64,000 nucleotides of DNA from Herbaspirillum sp. RV1423 (lineage in GTDB: Bacteria > Pseudomonadota > Gammaproteobacteria > Burkholderiales > Burkholderiaceae_D). The notes under the pieces were generated by a model. The model saw only the letters and a program-made list of their open reading frames with translations, made no database searches and was not told the DNA's origin. The position numbers were made by a program, and so were the translations under genes. The stretch spans positions 20,891-84,890 of the forward strand of contig NZ_CBXX010000038.1 in the NCBI RefSeq assembly GCF_000577615.1. Direction: 5' to 3'. Shown one piece after another: positions 35,818 to 44,897 of the stretch. Numbering within the stretch: the first letter of the stretch is position 1; every line of letters starts with the position of its first letter.

Positions 35818-36000
35818 TTAGGCGTGCGTATCGATCATCGTGCCCAGGGTTCCCGACATCGGCTTGGCCTTTTCGACTTCACCCGGGCGGCTATTGTCAT
35901 GATCCCCGTCACTATCGACTTTGCTGGCGTTCTGGCGCGGATTGGCCGCCACAACATTGTTGTAAAAGCTGCTGGAGAGACTACTGATCGCTGAAGTCAT
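35818..36000 (-). CDS. Small acidic protein with CTAAG-box promoter
   Basis: A 60-aa hydrophilic protein from ATG 36000, preceded by AAAGGAG. It is rich in Ser, Asn and Asp (SKVDSDGDHDNSRPGEVEK). No family recognised. A perfect CTAAG-N6-CTAAG box lies 69 bp upstream with the right orientation, so it looks like a member of the response-regulator regulon and thus a real gene. Confidence 0.6.
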   Translation of the reverse strand: MTSAISSLSSSFYNNVVAANPRQNASKVDSDGDHDNSRPGEVEKAKPMSGTLGTMIDTHA

Positions 36001-36068
36001 GGATAGCTCCTTTAGTTGATGGATGTTGCCAGATAATAACTCTGGCAGCATGAGCCTATTGACCAAGA

Positions 36069-36084
36069 CTTAGCCAGACCTTAG
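36069..36084 (-). promoter_or_regulatory. CTAAG-N6-CTAAG box upstream of the 60-aa gene
   Basis: Minus strand reads CTAAGGTCTGGCTAAG, then 10 bp, then TAGGCT. Same geometry as the box at 28273. Confidence 0.65.
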
Positions 36085-36141
36085 GCCGCCTCGATATCTG
36101 CTATCTAGCTTCTGCGGCAATGTTTTACTGCTTAATGTGGA

Positions 36142-36157
36142 CTCAGTCTCGGCTAAG
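36142..36157 (+). promoter_or_regulatory. CTAAG-type box upstream of the PAP2 gene
   Basis: Reads CTCAGTCTCGGCTAAG (one mismatch in the first half-site), then 10 bp, then TACATT as a -10. It lies 125 bp before the PAP2 ATG. Confidence 0.55.
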
Positions 36158-36282
36158 TTTTCCGGGATACATTTCCACATCTCTCAATCTTCATGATCAT
36201 TTTACAAAGAACGATGCGCCGTGATTGATGCAAGCCATCATCAGGTTGAGCGCCCGCTATCGTTCACTACCAAAGCACCGCT

Positions 36283-36885
36283 ATGGAAAATATCAATAAG
36301 ATTTTCTTCTTGTGGTTGAACGCCGCTGCCCATCCCCCTCAGTTTGCCGTTGACCTGGCCACGGTCATTGCAGCACTCCAGATCTGGATCATTCCGCTTA
36401 CGATTGCCCTGATTTGGCTGCGCGGTGATGCGTGTCAGCGCAGAGCCATGCTTGCAGCGACCGCAGCCGGTCTGACTGCATTGATGACAAATCAATTGAT
36501 AGGCATGATCTGGTGGCATCCTCGGCCGTTCATGATCGGATTGGGACACACACTAATCCCACACGCCGCCGACTCTTCTTTTCCCAGCGATCATCTGTCT
36601 TTGTGGTGGGCGGTAGCCTTCACTTTCCTATTCACCCCTTCGCTGAGATTCTCTGGGATTGTTCTCGGCTTGCTGGGCATACCGCTGGCATGGGCACGTA
36701 TCTATCTCGGCGTGCACTTCCCGTTCGACATGGCAGGTGCCGCCTTCGTGGCGATGCTTAGCACCACCCTCATTCACCATCTTCCTCATGGGTTTCTTAG
36801 TTCCACCTACAACGTCGCGATCCGTATTCATTGCCGCATATTCTCTAGGTTCATCGTGAGAGGGTGGATTCGTGGCGCCACCTAA
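36283..36885 (+). CDS. PAP2-family membrane phosphatase (undecaprenyl-diphosphatase-like)
   Basis: A 200-aa integral membrane lipid phosphatase. The three PAP2 motifs are visible: WWHPRPF, SSFPSDH and ARIYLGVHFPFD, on five or six helices. Relatives such as BcrC and LpxE/PmrR-linked enzymes recycle undecaprenyl pyrophosphate or trim lipid A. With a PmrA/QseB-type box upstream and a two-component system in the same cargo, a role in envelope remodelling is likely but inferred. Confidence 0.88.
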   Translation: MENINKIFFLWLNAAAHPPQFAVDLATVIAALQIWIIPLTIALIWLRGDACQRRAMLAATAAGLTALMTNQLIGMIWWHPRPFMIGLGHTLIPHAADSSFPSDHLSLWWAVAFTFLFTPSLRFSGIVLGLLGIPLAWARIYLGVHFPFDMAGAAFVAMLSTTLIHHLPHGFLSSTYNVAIRIHCRIFSRFIVRGWIRGAT

Positions 36886-36897
36886 GTGAGAGCTAAG
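36882..36897 (+). promoter_or_regulatory. CTAAG-N6-CTAAG box upstream of the COG4705 operon
   Basis: Reads CTAAGTGAGAGCTAAG, then TAAGAC about 9 bp further on as a -10. It lies 53 bp before the ATG at 36950 and would drive the ancestral operon COG4705-COG4705-regulator-kinase-b561, giving autoregulation. Confidence 0.68.
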
Positions 36898-36949
36898 TCC
36901 AAGGATTAAGACTTCTCACTCAACATCTGATTTTCATGAGGAGAGCAAC

Positions 36950-37720
36950 ATGGACAGTCAACAAGTCAAGCTCCACCAGTACTGGATGAACAAGGTTCCC
37001 GAAATCGGCTTGTGGTTCTGGATCATCAAGATCATGTCCACTACGGTAGGCGAGACCGGGGCAGATTTTCTGGCCTTCAATGTTGGATGGGGCCAGGCAA
37101 TCACCAGTGCGATCATGGCAACCTTCCTTGTCACCGTTCTTTTTGCACAGTTGAACACTCGCCGTCATATCCCTTGGCTCTATTGGATGAGCGTGATACT
37201 GATCAGCATCGTGGGCACCCAGATCACCGATCTCATGACCGATAGCCTGGGTATTAGCTTGTATGTCAGCACCGGCATCTTTTCGCTGTTGCTAGCCCTG
37301 ATCTTCTTAGTGTGGTATCGCGTCGAGGACAGCCTTTCCATTCACCATATCGTGTCACGTCGCAGAGAGCTTTTCTATTGGGCCGCCATCCTGTGTACCT
37401 TCGCTCTGGGCACCGCCGCCGGTGACCTGGCAACGGAAGCATGGGGCCTGGGATTTGCTTGGGGAGCGGTGACCTTCGGCACGCTGATCGCAATCACTTA
37501 CCTCGCCTGGCGTCGGGGTGGCAATGCGGTTACCAGCTTCTGGATTGGCTACATCTTGACAAGACCTTTCGGCGCAGCGCTGGGCGATCTGCTGACACAA
37601 AACAAGGCAGACGGCGGCTTGGGAATGGGAACAATGTGGACCAGTGCATTGTTCCTCGCGGTCATCATCATGTTGGTAGCCGCCGCCCAGGTCGGTACCA
37701 GCAGGCAGCGATCAGCCTGA
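36950..37720 (+). CDS. COG4705-type membrane protein, copy 1
   Basis: A 256-aa integral membrane protein with about eight helices. The motif (E/T)-x-x-G-D recurs four times: STTVGETGADF, SIVGTQITDLMTD, ALGTAAGDLATE and RPFGAALGDLL, so it seems built of four pseudo-repeats with conserved acids inside the membrane. This is the COG4705 pattern; its biochemical role is not known to me. GGAGAG precedes the ATG. A close paralogue follows at 37791, with 70 bp between. Confidence 0.8.
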   Translation: MDSQQVKLHQYWMNKVPEIGLWFWIIKIMSTTVGETGADFLAFNVGWGQAITSAIMATFLVTVLFAQLNTRRHIPWLYWMSVILISIVGTQITDLMTDSLGISLYVSTGIFSLLLALIFLVWYRVEDSLSIHHIVSRRRELFYWAAILCTFALGTAAGDLATEAWGLGFAWGAVTFGTLIAITYLAWRRGGNAVTSFWIGYILTRPFGAALGDLLTQNKADGGLGMGTMWTSALFLAVIIMLVAAAQVGTSRQRSA

Positions 37721-37790
37721 ACGTCAGGCGGGCGATGAAACATTAGCTCGACGAACTGCCGCTTCTACAATCAATGTCGAAAGAAGATAG

Positions 37791-38513
37791 ATGAAAACAT
37801 ATTCTGAAAATGTATTGGCAAAAGTGCCCGAAGTGACTCTGGGATTCTGGCTCATCAAGATCGCAGCGACCACGCTTGGTGAGACCGGAGGTGACGCGGC
37901 TTCCATGTCGATGAACCTCGGCTATCTAACTAGCACGGGCATCTTCGCAGCGCTGTTCCTGATCGCTGTGGCGTACCAGATCAAGTCCAAAACCTTCCAT
38001 CCTTTGATCTATTGGGCCACGATTATCGCCACTACCACCGTCGGTACCACGCTGGCTGATTTTGCGGATCGCTCCTTGGGGATCGGTTACGCCGGTGGCA
38101 CCACCTTGTTGTCCGCGCTTTTACTGGGGTCCCTGTTGTATTGGAAGCGCACGCTCGGTTCTGTTTCTGTGAACACGGTAAGCAGCCCGCGAGCAGAAAT
38201 GTTCTACTGGATCACGATCATGTTTTCGCAGACATTGGGCACGGCACTTGGGGACTGGACAGCGGATAGTGCAGGACTGGGCTATACCGGCGCGGCTGCG
38301 GTTTTCGGTGGACTGCTCGCTTTGTTGGTGTTGGCCTACTACGGAACAAAAATCTCTCGCACACTGCTATTCTGGACGGCATTCATATTGACGCGGCCAC
38401 TGGGAGCCGTGGTGGGCGACTTTCTCGATAAACCTTTGAGTGCCGGTGGCCTGGCTCTGAGCCGCTACGGTGCATCCATCGCATTGCTGGCATTCATGCT
38501 GTGCGCCATGCTG
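37791..38513 (+). pseudogene. COG4705-type membrane protein, copy 2, cut by transposon C
   Basis: 241 codons of a paralogue of the upstream gene (GETGGDAAS, GTTLADFADR, GTALGDWTAD, RPLGAVVGDFLD repeats). The frame then reads into the transposon end and stops at 38540 after GVVSENGE, which is translated inverted repeat. In the empty site the gene continues at 48004 as VFRQRAATASH-stop, matching the RQRSA tail of copy 1. Only the last 11 residues are lost, so the product may still work. Confidence 0.85.
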
Positions 38514-38551
38514 GGGGTCGTCTCAGAAAACGGAGAATAAAGCACGCTAAG
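38514..38551 (+). repeat. Terminal inverted repeat of transposon C, tnpA end
   Basis: Tn21-type end ending AAAGCACGCTAAG. It contains the tnpA stop codon (38547-38549). Confidence 0.95.
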
Positions 38552-41519
38552 CCGGTGGCAGCGGCCGCAATGGCCTGAACTTCCCCGCACCGACCTTGGC
38601 ACTGCTGCGCCATAGGTAATCGCCGGTCAGGTTGATATGCTCCCACCCCAGCGGGGACAGATATTGCAGCAACGTGTCGTCCAGCGCCATGCCGTGGGCA
38701 CGCAAAGCACTGGTGGCACGCTCCAGATAGACCGTGTTCCACAACACGATGGCCGCCGTCACCAGATTGAGGCCGCTGGCCCGGTAGCGCTGCTGCTCAA
38801 AACTGCGGTCGCGAATTTCACCCAATCGGTAGAAGAAAACCGCCCTGGCCAGCGCGTTGCGCGCCTCGCCCTTATTCAGCCCCGCATGGACGCGGCGGCG
38901 CAGCTCCACGCTTTGCAGCCAATCCAGAATGAACAGCGTGCGCTCGATGCGCCCCAGCTCGCGCAGGGCGACGGCCAAGCCGTTTTGGCGCGGATAGCTG
39001 CCGAGCTTGCGCAGCATCAGCGAGGCCGTCACCGTGCCCTGCTTGATCGAAGTGGCCAGCCGTAGGATTTCATCCCAATGAGCGCGAATAGCCTTGATGT
39101 TCAGCCTGTCGCTGCTAATCATCGGCTTGAGTGCATCGTAGGCAGTATCGCCCTTGGGAATGAACAGCTTGGTGTCGCCCAGGTCGCGGATGCGCGGCGC
39201 GAACCGGAATCCCAGAAAGTGCATCAGGCCGAACACATGATCGGTGAAGCCCGCCGTGTCGGTGTAGTGTTCCTCGATACGCAAGTCAGACTCGTGGTAC
39301 AGCAGGCCATCGAGCACATAAGTCGAGTCGCGCAAGCCGACGTTGACCACCTTGGCGCTGAAGGGCGCGTATTGGTCGGAGATATGGGTATAGAACGTCC
39401 GCCCAGGGCTACTTCCATACTTCGGATTGATATGCCCGGTGCTCTCTGCCTTGCTGCCGGTTCGGAAGTTCTGGCCGTCCGACGATGACGTGGTGCCGTC
39501 GCCCCAGTTTCCGGCGAATGGTTGTCGATACTGTGCGTTCACCAGCTCGGCCAGCGCCGTCGAATAGGTTTCGTCGCGAACGTGCCAGGCTTGCAGCCAA
39601 GACAGCTTGGCGTAGGTGGTGCCAGGGCAGGACTCGGCCATCTTGGTGAGCCCAAGATTGATACCATCAGCCAGAATCGTCGTCATCAGCAAGGTTTTGT
39701 CCTTGGCCGTGTCGCCGGTCTTCAGGTGTGTGAAGTGGCGCGTGAAGCCCGTCCATTCATCGACCTCCATCAGCAACTCGGTGATCTTGAGGTGCGGCAG
39801 CAACATCGCCGACTGGTCAATCAAGGCTTGCGCGGCGTCTGGCACCGCTGCGTCCAGCGGCGTGATCTTCAGGCCCGATGCAGTGGTGATGATGGCGTCC
39901 GGTAAGTCGTTGGTCGCCGCCATGCGGTTGACTGTGGCGAGTTGCGCCTCCAATAATTCCAGTCGGTCATGCAGATATTGGTCGCAGTCGGTGGCCACGG
40001 CCAGTGGCAATTCGCTGGCCAGCTTCAAGGTGGCGAACTTCTCGATCGGCACCAGGTATTCGTCGAAGTCCTTGAACTGGCGCGAACCCTGCACCCAAAC
40101 ATCACCAGAGCGCAGTGCGTTCTTCAGCTCCGACAGGGCGCATAACTCGTAGTAACGCCGGTCAATACCCTCGTCGGTCAGAACCAGCTTTGCCCAGCGC
40201 GGCTTGATGAATGCGGTTGGCGCATCGGCGGGCACCTTGCGCGCGCTGTCGCTGTTCATGCCGCGCAGCACGTCGATGGCATCGAGCACACCCTTGGCGG
40301 TGGGCGCGGCGCGCAGTTTGAGCACGTCCAGGAACTGCGGCGCATAGCGGCGCAGCGTGGCGTAACTCTCGCCGATATGGTGCAGGAAATCAAAATCGGC
40401 AGGCCGCGCCAGCGTTTGCGCCTCGGTGACGCTGGCGGCGAAGGTGTCCCACGGCATGACCGCTTCGATGGCGGCGAACGGATCGCCGCCGCTTTGTTTG
40501 GCTTCAATCAGCGCCTGACCGATGCGCCCATACATCCGCACCTTGTCGTTGATCGCCTTGCCGGAAGCCTGGAACTGCTGTTGATGCTTGTTCTTGGCCG
40601 CATTGAACAGCTTGCCGATGATGCGGTCGTGAAGGTCGATGATTTCATCAGTGACGGTGGCCATGCCCTCGATGGCCAGTGCTACCAAGGTGGCGTAACG
40701 CCGCTGCGATTCGAACTTGGCCAGGTCGGCGGGCGTCATCTGGCCGCCCTCGCGGGCGATCTTGAGCAAGCGGTTTTGGTGTACCTGCCGTTCGATGCCA
40801 GCAGGTAGGTCAAGCGCCTGCCAGGCTTTGAGGCGTTCGATGTGTTCAAGCATGTGGCGCGAGTTCGGCTTGGCGGGCGATTGGCGCAGCCACGCTAGCC
40901 ACGTCATTTTGCTACCATCCTTGCGCTTGAGCAGTTCGTCCAGGCGCTGGCGATGGACAGGTATCAAGGAATCGGCCAATGCCGCATGGATGCTCCGGTT
41001 GGCACGGGTTATGGCCTCGGCGCTTGCGCGCTCGATGGCATTCATGGCGGGTAGGATGATGCTCTGCCGCCGCAGGTTTTCAACAAGGGTGCTGGCCAGC
41101 ACAATGCCTTTGTCTGTTTGCAAGGCCAGTTCGGTCAATGTATGCACGGCTTGCCGGTAGTGACTCATGGTGAAGGGCTTGAATCCAAACACCGTTTGCA
41201 GCTCGACCAAGTGCTCCCGCCGTGTCTGCTCGCGCTGGCCGTAATCGTTCCAGCTTTCCACCGGCACCTTGAGTTGTGCGGCCACCATGCGCAGCAGGGG
41301 CGGAAATGGAGGTTCATCGACGCCCAAGAAGATGCCAGGGAATCGCAAGTAGCAAAGCTGCACGGCGAAGCCCAATCGATTCGCGGCGCCGCGACGCTGA
41401 CGGATCACCGACAGGTCGGTTTCGTTGAACGTGTAGTGCCGTATCAGTTCGTCTTTGACATCTGGCAGTGCCAGCAGACTTTCGCGCTCGGTGGCGGACA
41501 GGATTGAGCGGCGTGGCAT
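38547..41519 (-). CDS. tnpA: Tn21-type transposase TnpA of transposon C
   Basis: A 990-aa Tn3-family DDE transposase, closely matching what I know of Tn21 TnpA from MPRRSILSA at the start to [18 protein letters not shown] and RPLRPLPPA at the end. The Tn4 DDE domain occupies the C-terminal half ([25 protein letters not shown]). It cuts the 38-bp ends and inserts replicatively, producing cointegrates for TnpR. It is 2 bp from tnpR. No disruption seen. Confidence 0.97.
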   Translation of the reverse strand: MPRRSILSATERESLLALPDVKDELIRHYTFNETDLSVIRQRRGAANRLGFAVQLCYLRFPGIFLGVDEPPFPPLLRMVAAQLKVPVESWNDYGQREQTRREHLVELQTVFGFKPFTMSHYRQAVHTLTELALQTDKGIVLASTLVENLRRQSIILPAMNAIERASAEAITRANRSIHAALADSLIPVHRQRLDELLKRKDGSKMTWLAWLRQSPAKPNSRHMLEHIERLKAWQALDLPAGIERQVHQNRLLKIAREGGQMTPADLAKFESQRRYATLVALAIEGMATVTDEIIDLHDRIIGKLFNAAKNKHQQQFQASGKAINDKVRMYGRIGQALIEAKQSGGDPFAAIEAVMPWDTFAASVTEAQTLARPADFDFLHHIGESYATLRRYAPQFLDVLKLRAAPTAKGVLDAIDVLRGMNSDSARKVPADAPTAFIKPRWAKLVLTDEGIDRRYYELCALSELKNALRSGDVWVQGSRQFKDFDEYLVPIEKFATLKLASELPLAVATDCDQYLHDRLELLEAQLATVNRMAATNDLPDAIITTASGLKITPLDAAVPDAAQALIDQSAMLLPHLKITELLMEVDEWTGFTRHFTHLKTGDTAKDKTLLMTTILADGINLGLTKMAESCPGTTYAKLSWLQAWHVRDETYSTALAELVNAQYRQPFAGNWGDGTTSSSDGQNFRTGSKAESTGHINPKYGSSPGRTFYTHISDQYAPFSAKVVNVGLRDSTYVLDGLLYHESDLRIEEHYTDTAGFTDHVFGLMHFLGFRFAPRIRDLGDTKLFIPKGDTAYDALKPMISSDRLNIKAIRAHWDEILRLATSIKQGTVTASLMLRKLGSYPRQNGLAVALRELGRIERTLFILDWLQSVELRRRVHAGLNKGEARNALARAVFFYRLGEIRDRSFEQQRYRASGLNLVTAAIVLWNTVYLERATSALRAHGMALDDTLLQYLSPLGWEHINLTGDYLWRSSAKVGAGKFRPLRPLPPA

Positions 41520-41521
41520 GG

Positions 41522-42079
41522 TCAGTCTTCCCGCAGGTACTGGTACAAGGTTTCGCGGCTGATGCCGAAGTCACGGGCCACCAAGGTTTTTTGGTCGCCT
41601 GCCGCAACTCGCCGTTTCAACTCGGCAATTTGTTCGCTGTTCAGCGATTTCTTTCGTCCCCGGTAGGCACCGCGCTGCTTGGCCAGCACGATTCCCTCGC
41701 GCTGACGTTCGCGGATCAGGGCGCGCTCGAACTCAGCAAAGGCTCCCATGACCGACAGCATCAGATTGGCCATCGGTGAGTCCTCGCCGGTGAACGTCAG
41801 CCCTTCTTTGACGAACTCCATGCGCACGCCCCGTTGTGTCAGCCCTTGGACGATGCGGCGCAGGTCATCAAGGTTGCGTGCCAACCTGTCCATGCTATGC
41901 ACCACCACGGTGTCGCCCTCGCGGACGAAGGCCAGCAGCCTTTCAAGTTCGGGACGTTGTGTGTCCTTGCCTGAAGCCTTATCGGTGAATACCTTGCCGA
42001 CTTCTATTTGTTCCAGTTGTCGATCAGGATTCTGGTCGAAGCTGCTGACGCGGACGTAGCCGATACGTTGACCTTGCAA
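41522..42079 (-). CDS. tnpR: Tn21-type serine resolvase TnpR of transposon C
   Basis: A 185-aa serine recombinase that resolves cointegrates at res. The N-terminal catalytic domain has [30 protein letters not shown] and [19 protein letters not shown]; a C-terminal HTH ends [14 protein letters not shown]. Alignment with Tn21 TnpR (which starts MTGQRIG) and a GGAGG 4 bp upstream point to a TTG start at 42079 (LQGQRIG). The frame stays open further upstream through res. Confidence 0.95.
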   Translation of the reverse strand: MQGQRIGYVRVSSFDQNPDRQLEQIEVGKVFTDKASGKDTQRPELERLLAFVREGDTVVVHSMDRLARNLDDLRRIVQGLTQRGVRMEFVKEGLTFTGEDSPMANLMLSVMGAFAEFERALIRERQREGIVLAKQRGAYRGRKKSLNSEQIAELKRRVAAGDQKTLVARDFGISRETLYQYLRED

Positions 42080-42209
42080 GATGCCTCCAAAGGTAAAAAT
42101 GTCAGGATGAAATCTATTACCCTTGGCTGAATGTGTCAATAAATATAAATTCACACTCTACTCTGACGTTGTTTGTGCTCAACATCTGACATCAGGTTAG
42201 GGCATAGCC
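42080..42209. other. Putative res site of transposon C
   Basis: The 130 bp between tnpR and the efflux operon hold several TGTC/GACA-type dyads (ATGTCAGGATG, GAATGTGTCAATAAAT, TCTGACGTTG, ATCTGACATCAGG), as in the three resolvase-binding subsites of Tn21-type res. Confidence 0.55.
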
Positions 42210-43697
42210 TTAACTGACACCACCTCCCAGGGCCTGATATAAAGCAACACTATCGACTAGGCGTTGTGCCTGGGCCGCAACCATATTGATCCGGATTGAC
42301 TGTGCCTGTTGCTGCGCGATGAGCAGTTGCAGGTAGCTGGCCGCGCCCAGCCGGTATTGCCGCTCGACCGACTGCAAGGAGGCCTGTGCAGCCATATCAG
42401 CGGCAGCGAGGGCAGTCAAAGTTTGTGCATCGCTTTCCACCGTGCGCAGGGTGTCGGCGACGTTACGCAAAGACTCCAATACGACGCTCTGGTAATTGGC
42501 TGCGGCGGCATCAAAAGCGGCGAGCGCCGCTCTTTTTTCAGCGGGTAGCCCTGGATTAAAAAGAGGCTGGGTGAGCTGCGCAACTAGGCCCCACACTGCC
42601 GAGCCACCACCGAACAGGGCACCGGTGGTCAGCGCTTGAGAGCCAAGGTTGGCGCTCAGGTTGATCTGTGGGTAGAGCTTGGCGACAGCCACACCATAGT
42701 CTGCATTGGCCGCATGCAACAGCGCCTCTGACGCCTGGATATCCGGTCGGCGGCGCACCAGTTCTGAGGGCACGACGAGCGGCATCTCGACGGGCAGAGT
42801 GAAATCGGCCAGAGTGAAGGCCGGGATGCCACCCGTGCCTGGGGCACGACCGGCTAGCACCGCCAGTAGATGTTCGGTTTGTTGCAGTTGTTTACGCAGC
42901 GCAGGCAGTTCTGCCCGCGTTTGCTCCGCCTGAGCTTGTAGGCTCAACGCTTCATCAGGTGAGGCCTGACCGATACGCACGCGTTCATGGGCTAGGCGCA
43001 GTTGCTCATCCTGCACGCGCAAAATGGCAGTAGTGGCTTCTAGTTGCGCGGCGAGGCGTGCTCGGGTAATGGCAGCGGTTGCCATGTTGCCGGCAAGGGC
43101 CAGGCGCGCAGCATTCAGTTCGAAGCGACGGTAGTCGGCGCGAGCAGCCAAGGCTTCGAGTGCGCGCCGGTTGCCGCCAGCCAGATCGAGGTTGTAATGC
43201 ACGCCAACGCTGGCGTTGTAGAGGCTGAATTGACGTGCGTCTCCGCTCAACCCTTGGCTACTGGGACTCATTTGCTGGCGCTGAGATCCCAGTGCGACAT
43301 CTACCTGTGGATATTGCGTCGAGCCCGCCTGTGCGGCAAGAAGCTCCTGCGCCTGTCGCAAATTGGCGCTGATGCTCGCCAGCGTCGGGCTGACATGGAA
43401 AGCTTCGTTGATCAGTCCGTCGAGTGCGGATGAACCCAAGCTTTGCCACCATTGCGTTTCGATCGGAAGCCCTTCGACTAGACGTTGTGTTTCGCCGAAC
43501 TGCGTGGGAGCGGACGCGGTTCTATCAGCCACCGGTGTTGCAGTGTAGCGAGCCACATCGGGTGCGGTGGGACGCTGAAAATCAGGGCCGGCGGCGCAGC
43601 CGGCCAGACCGGCGGTGACCAGACCAGCTACCAGGTAAGTTGCCGCAAGCCGTCTTTCGAGGCTGATGGGGCGCTGGCATGTTTTAGCGTGCTCCAT
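42210..43697 (-). CDS. Outer-membrane efflux lipoprotein (OMF/NodT family)
   Basis: A 495-aa TolC-like outer-membrane channel with lipobox LAGC (about residues 31-34) and two OEP repeats (TLASISANLRQAQELLAAQAG; LLHAANADYGVAVAKLYPQINLSANLG). It forms the exit duct for the ABC pump encoded upstream. It overlaps the cytochrome gene by 14 bp and is the last gene of the efflux operon, next to res. Confidence 0.92.
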   Translation of the reverse strand: MEHAKTCQRPISLERRLAATYLVAGLVTAGLAGCAAGPDFQRPTAPDVARYTATPVADRTASAPTQFGETQRLVEGLPIETQWWQSLGSSALDGLINEAFHVSPTLASISANLRQAQELLAAQAGSTQYPQVDVALGSQRQQMSPSSQGLSGDARQFSLYNASVGVHYNLDLAGGNRRALEALAARADYRRFELNAARLALAGNMATAAITRARLAAQLEATTAILRVQDEQLRLAHERVRIGQASPDEALSLQAQAEQTRAELPALRKQLQQTEHLLAVLAGRAPGTGGIPAFTLADFTLPVEMPLVVPSELVRRRPDIQASEALLHAANADYGVAVAKLYPQINLSANLGSQALTTGALFGGGSAVWGLVAQLTQPLFNPGLPAEKRAALAAFDAAAANYQSVVLESLRNVADTLRTVESDAQTLTALAAADMAAQASLQSVERQYRLGAASYLQLLIAQQQAQSIRINMVAAQAQRLVDSVALYQALGGGVS

Positions 43698-44157
43698 AAA
43701 AATGCTCCACGAAAGGTTTACGGAAAGCTTGGTGGCAGCCCAAGCAGCTTTCCTGCACGTGGGCGAATGATTGGATCACCGCCTTGCCGTCGCTGCTCGC
43801 AGCAGCCAGCTTCATGGCCAGCGCCGCCTCGTGAGTCTGCGCGTCAAAGTTTCTGAACTTGGTCGCATCAGCGCCGAGGTAAGCAAGGATGCGCATTTTT
43901 TCAGTAAGCGGTGGCTCGGGGTGTGCAGCAACTTTTGGGGCGAGCTGAACGACCTGAACCCATTCCTCCTGCGAAATCGCACCGGTAATAGCCTGCATGT
44001 TGCGCCCGAGTTCCTGCATGATCTTGCGTAGCGCCAGTGGCTCAACCTGGGTAGCGTCACCAGCCCAAGCTGGCAACTGAAAACCCCATAAAAGCAGGCA
44101 GGCCGTAACGGTCAGGGTGATAGTTCCAAATGCGTGGCTGTGTTTGCGGTGGGTCAT
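43684..44157 (-). CDS. Cytochrome c'-like periplasmic protein
   Basis: A 157-aa secreted protein from ATG 44157 (MTHRKH) with signal peptide (PAWAGD). The heme motif CLGCH is near the C-terminus (residues 138-142), as in class II cytochromes c', on a four-helix bundle. F-type axial His fits. Cytochromes c' bind NO and other gases; its place inside an efflux operon is odd and suggests a link with redox or nitrosative stress or with the pump substrate. Confidence 0.78.
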   Translation of the reverse strand: MTHRKHSHAFGTITLTVTACLLLWGFQLPAWAGDATQVEPLALRKIMQELGRNMQAITGAISQEEWVQVVQLAPKVAAHPEPPLTEKMRILAYLGADATKFRNFDAQTHEAALAMKLAAASSDGKAVIQSFAHVQESCLGCHQAFRKPFVEHFYGAR

Positions 44158-44185
44158 GAAATTCTCCTGTAATTCAATCGTTCTC

Positions 44186-44896
44186 TCATTCGAACTCCCG
44201 CCCTTCGCCAGCTTCCTCATGGGTCACACCGTCGCGGATGTGGTAGATGCGCTTGAAAGTGGGGATGATCTTTTCGTCATGGGTGACGACGATGATGGCG
44301 GTCTCGAACTTCCGAGCCATGTCATTGAGGATGCGGATTACAGCCATGGCGCGCTCACTGTCTAGTGGAGCTGTGGGCTCATCAGCCAGGATCACCGGAG
44401 GGCGATTGACCAAACCTCGCGCAATGGCGACCCGTTGCTGCTCGCCACCGGAGAGTTGCGAGGGCATGGCGCGAGCCCGGTGTTGCACATCGAGCGCGGT
44501 GAGCAGTTCCAGTGCCTTCGCGCGCGACTCCCCATTCGCGACGCCTGCGAGCATCGGCAGTAGCGCCACGTTGTCGGTGACATCGAGAAACGGAATCAGG
44601 TATGGTGCCTGGAAAACGAAACCGATCTTGTCGCGCCGCAAGGCGCGCAAGTCGCGGACTTTCCAGCCATCGTCGTAGATCACTTCATCGCCCAGCGTCA
44701 TGCGACCGGCGGTCGGATCAATCACCGCGCCCAGACATTTGAGCAGCGTGCTCTTGCCGGACCCGGAAGGGCCAATCAGGCCCACCACCTCGCCGGGTGC
44801 CACCTGCATGTCCACGCCTTTCAAGGCATTGACCGCGGTATCGCCCTCGCCATAACGTTTTCTCAAACCTTCGATGCGAATGCCTTTGCCACTCAT
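44186..44896 (-). CDS. ABC transporter ATPase (MacB/LolD/DevA-like)
   Basis: A 236-aa nucleotide-binding protein from ATG 44896. Walker A GPSGSGKST, signature LSGGEQQRVAIARGLVN, Walker B VILADEPTA; note PTAPLDSE where most relatives have PTGNLD or PTAALD. It powers the FtsX-like permease next to it (1-bp gap). Together with the HlyD-type adaptor and outer-membrane channel it forms a tripartite ABC exporter. Confidence 0.93.
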   Translation of the reverse strand: MSGKGIRIEGLRKRYGEGDTAVNALKGVDMQVAPGEVVGLIGPSGSGKSTLLKCLGAVIDPTAGRMTLGDEVIYDDGWKVRDLRALRRDKIGFVFQAPYLIPFLDVTDNVALLPMLAGVANGESRAKALELLTALDVQHRARAMPSQLSGGEQQRVAIARGLVNRPPVILADEPTAPLDSERAMAVIRILNDMARKFETAIIVVTHDEKIIPTFKRIYHIRDGVTHEEAGEGREFE

Positions 44897-44897
44897 C

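Noticed and set aside
38514..38540. Eight C-terminal residues GVVSENGE of COG4705 copy 2, and a similar inverted copy near 47975 that looks like a paralogue remnant
   Set aside because: Both are the terminal inverted repeats of transposon C read as protein; the true tail is at 48004-48039.
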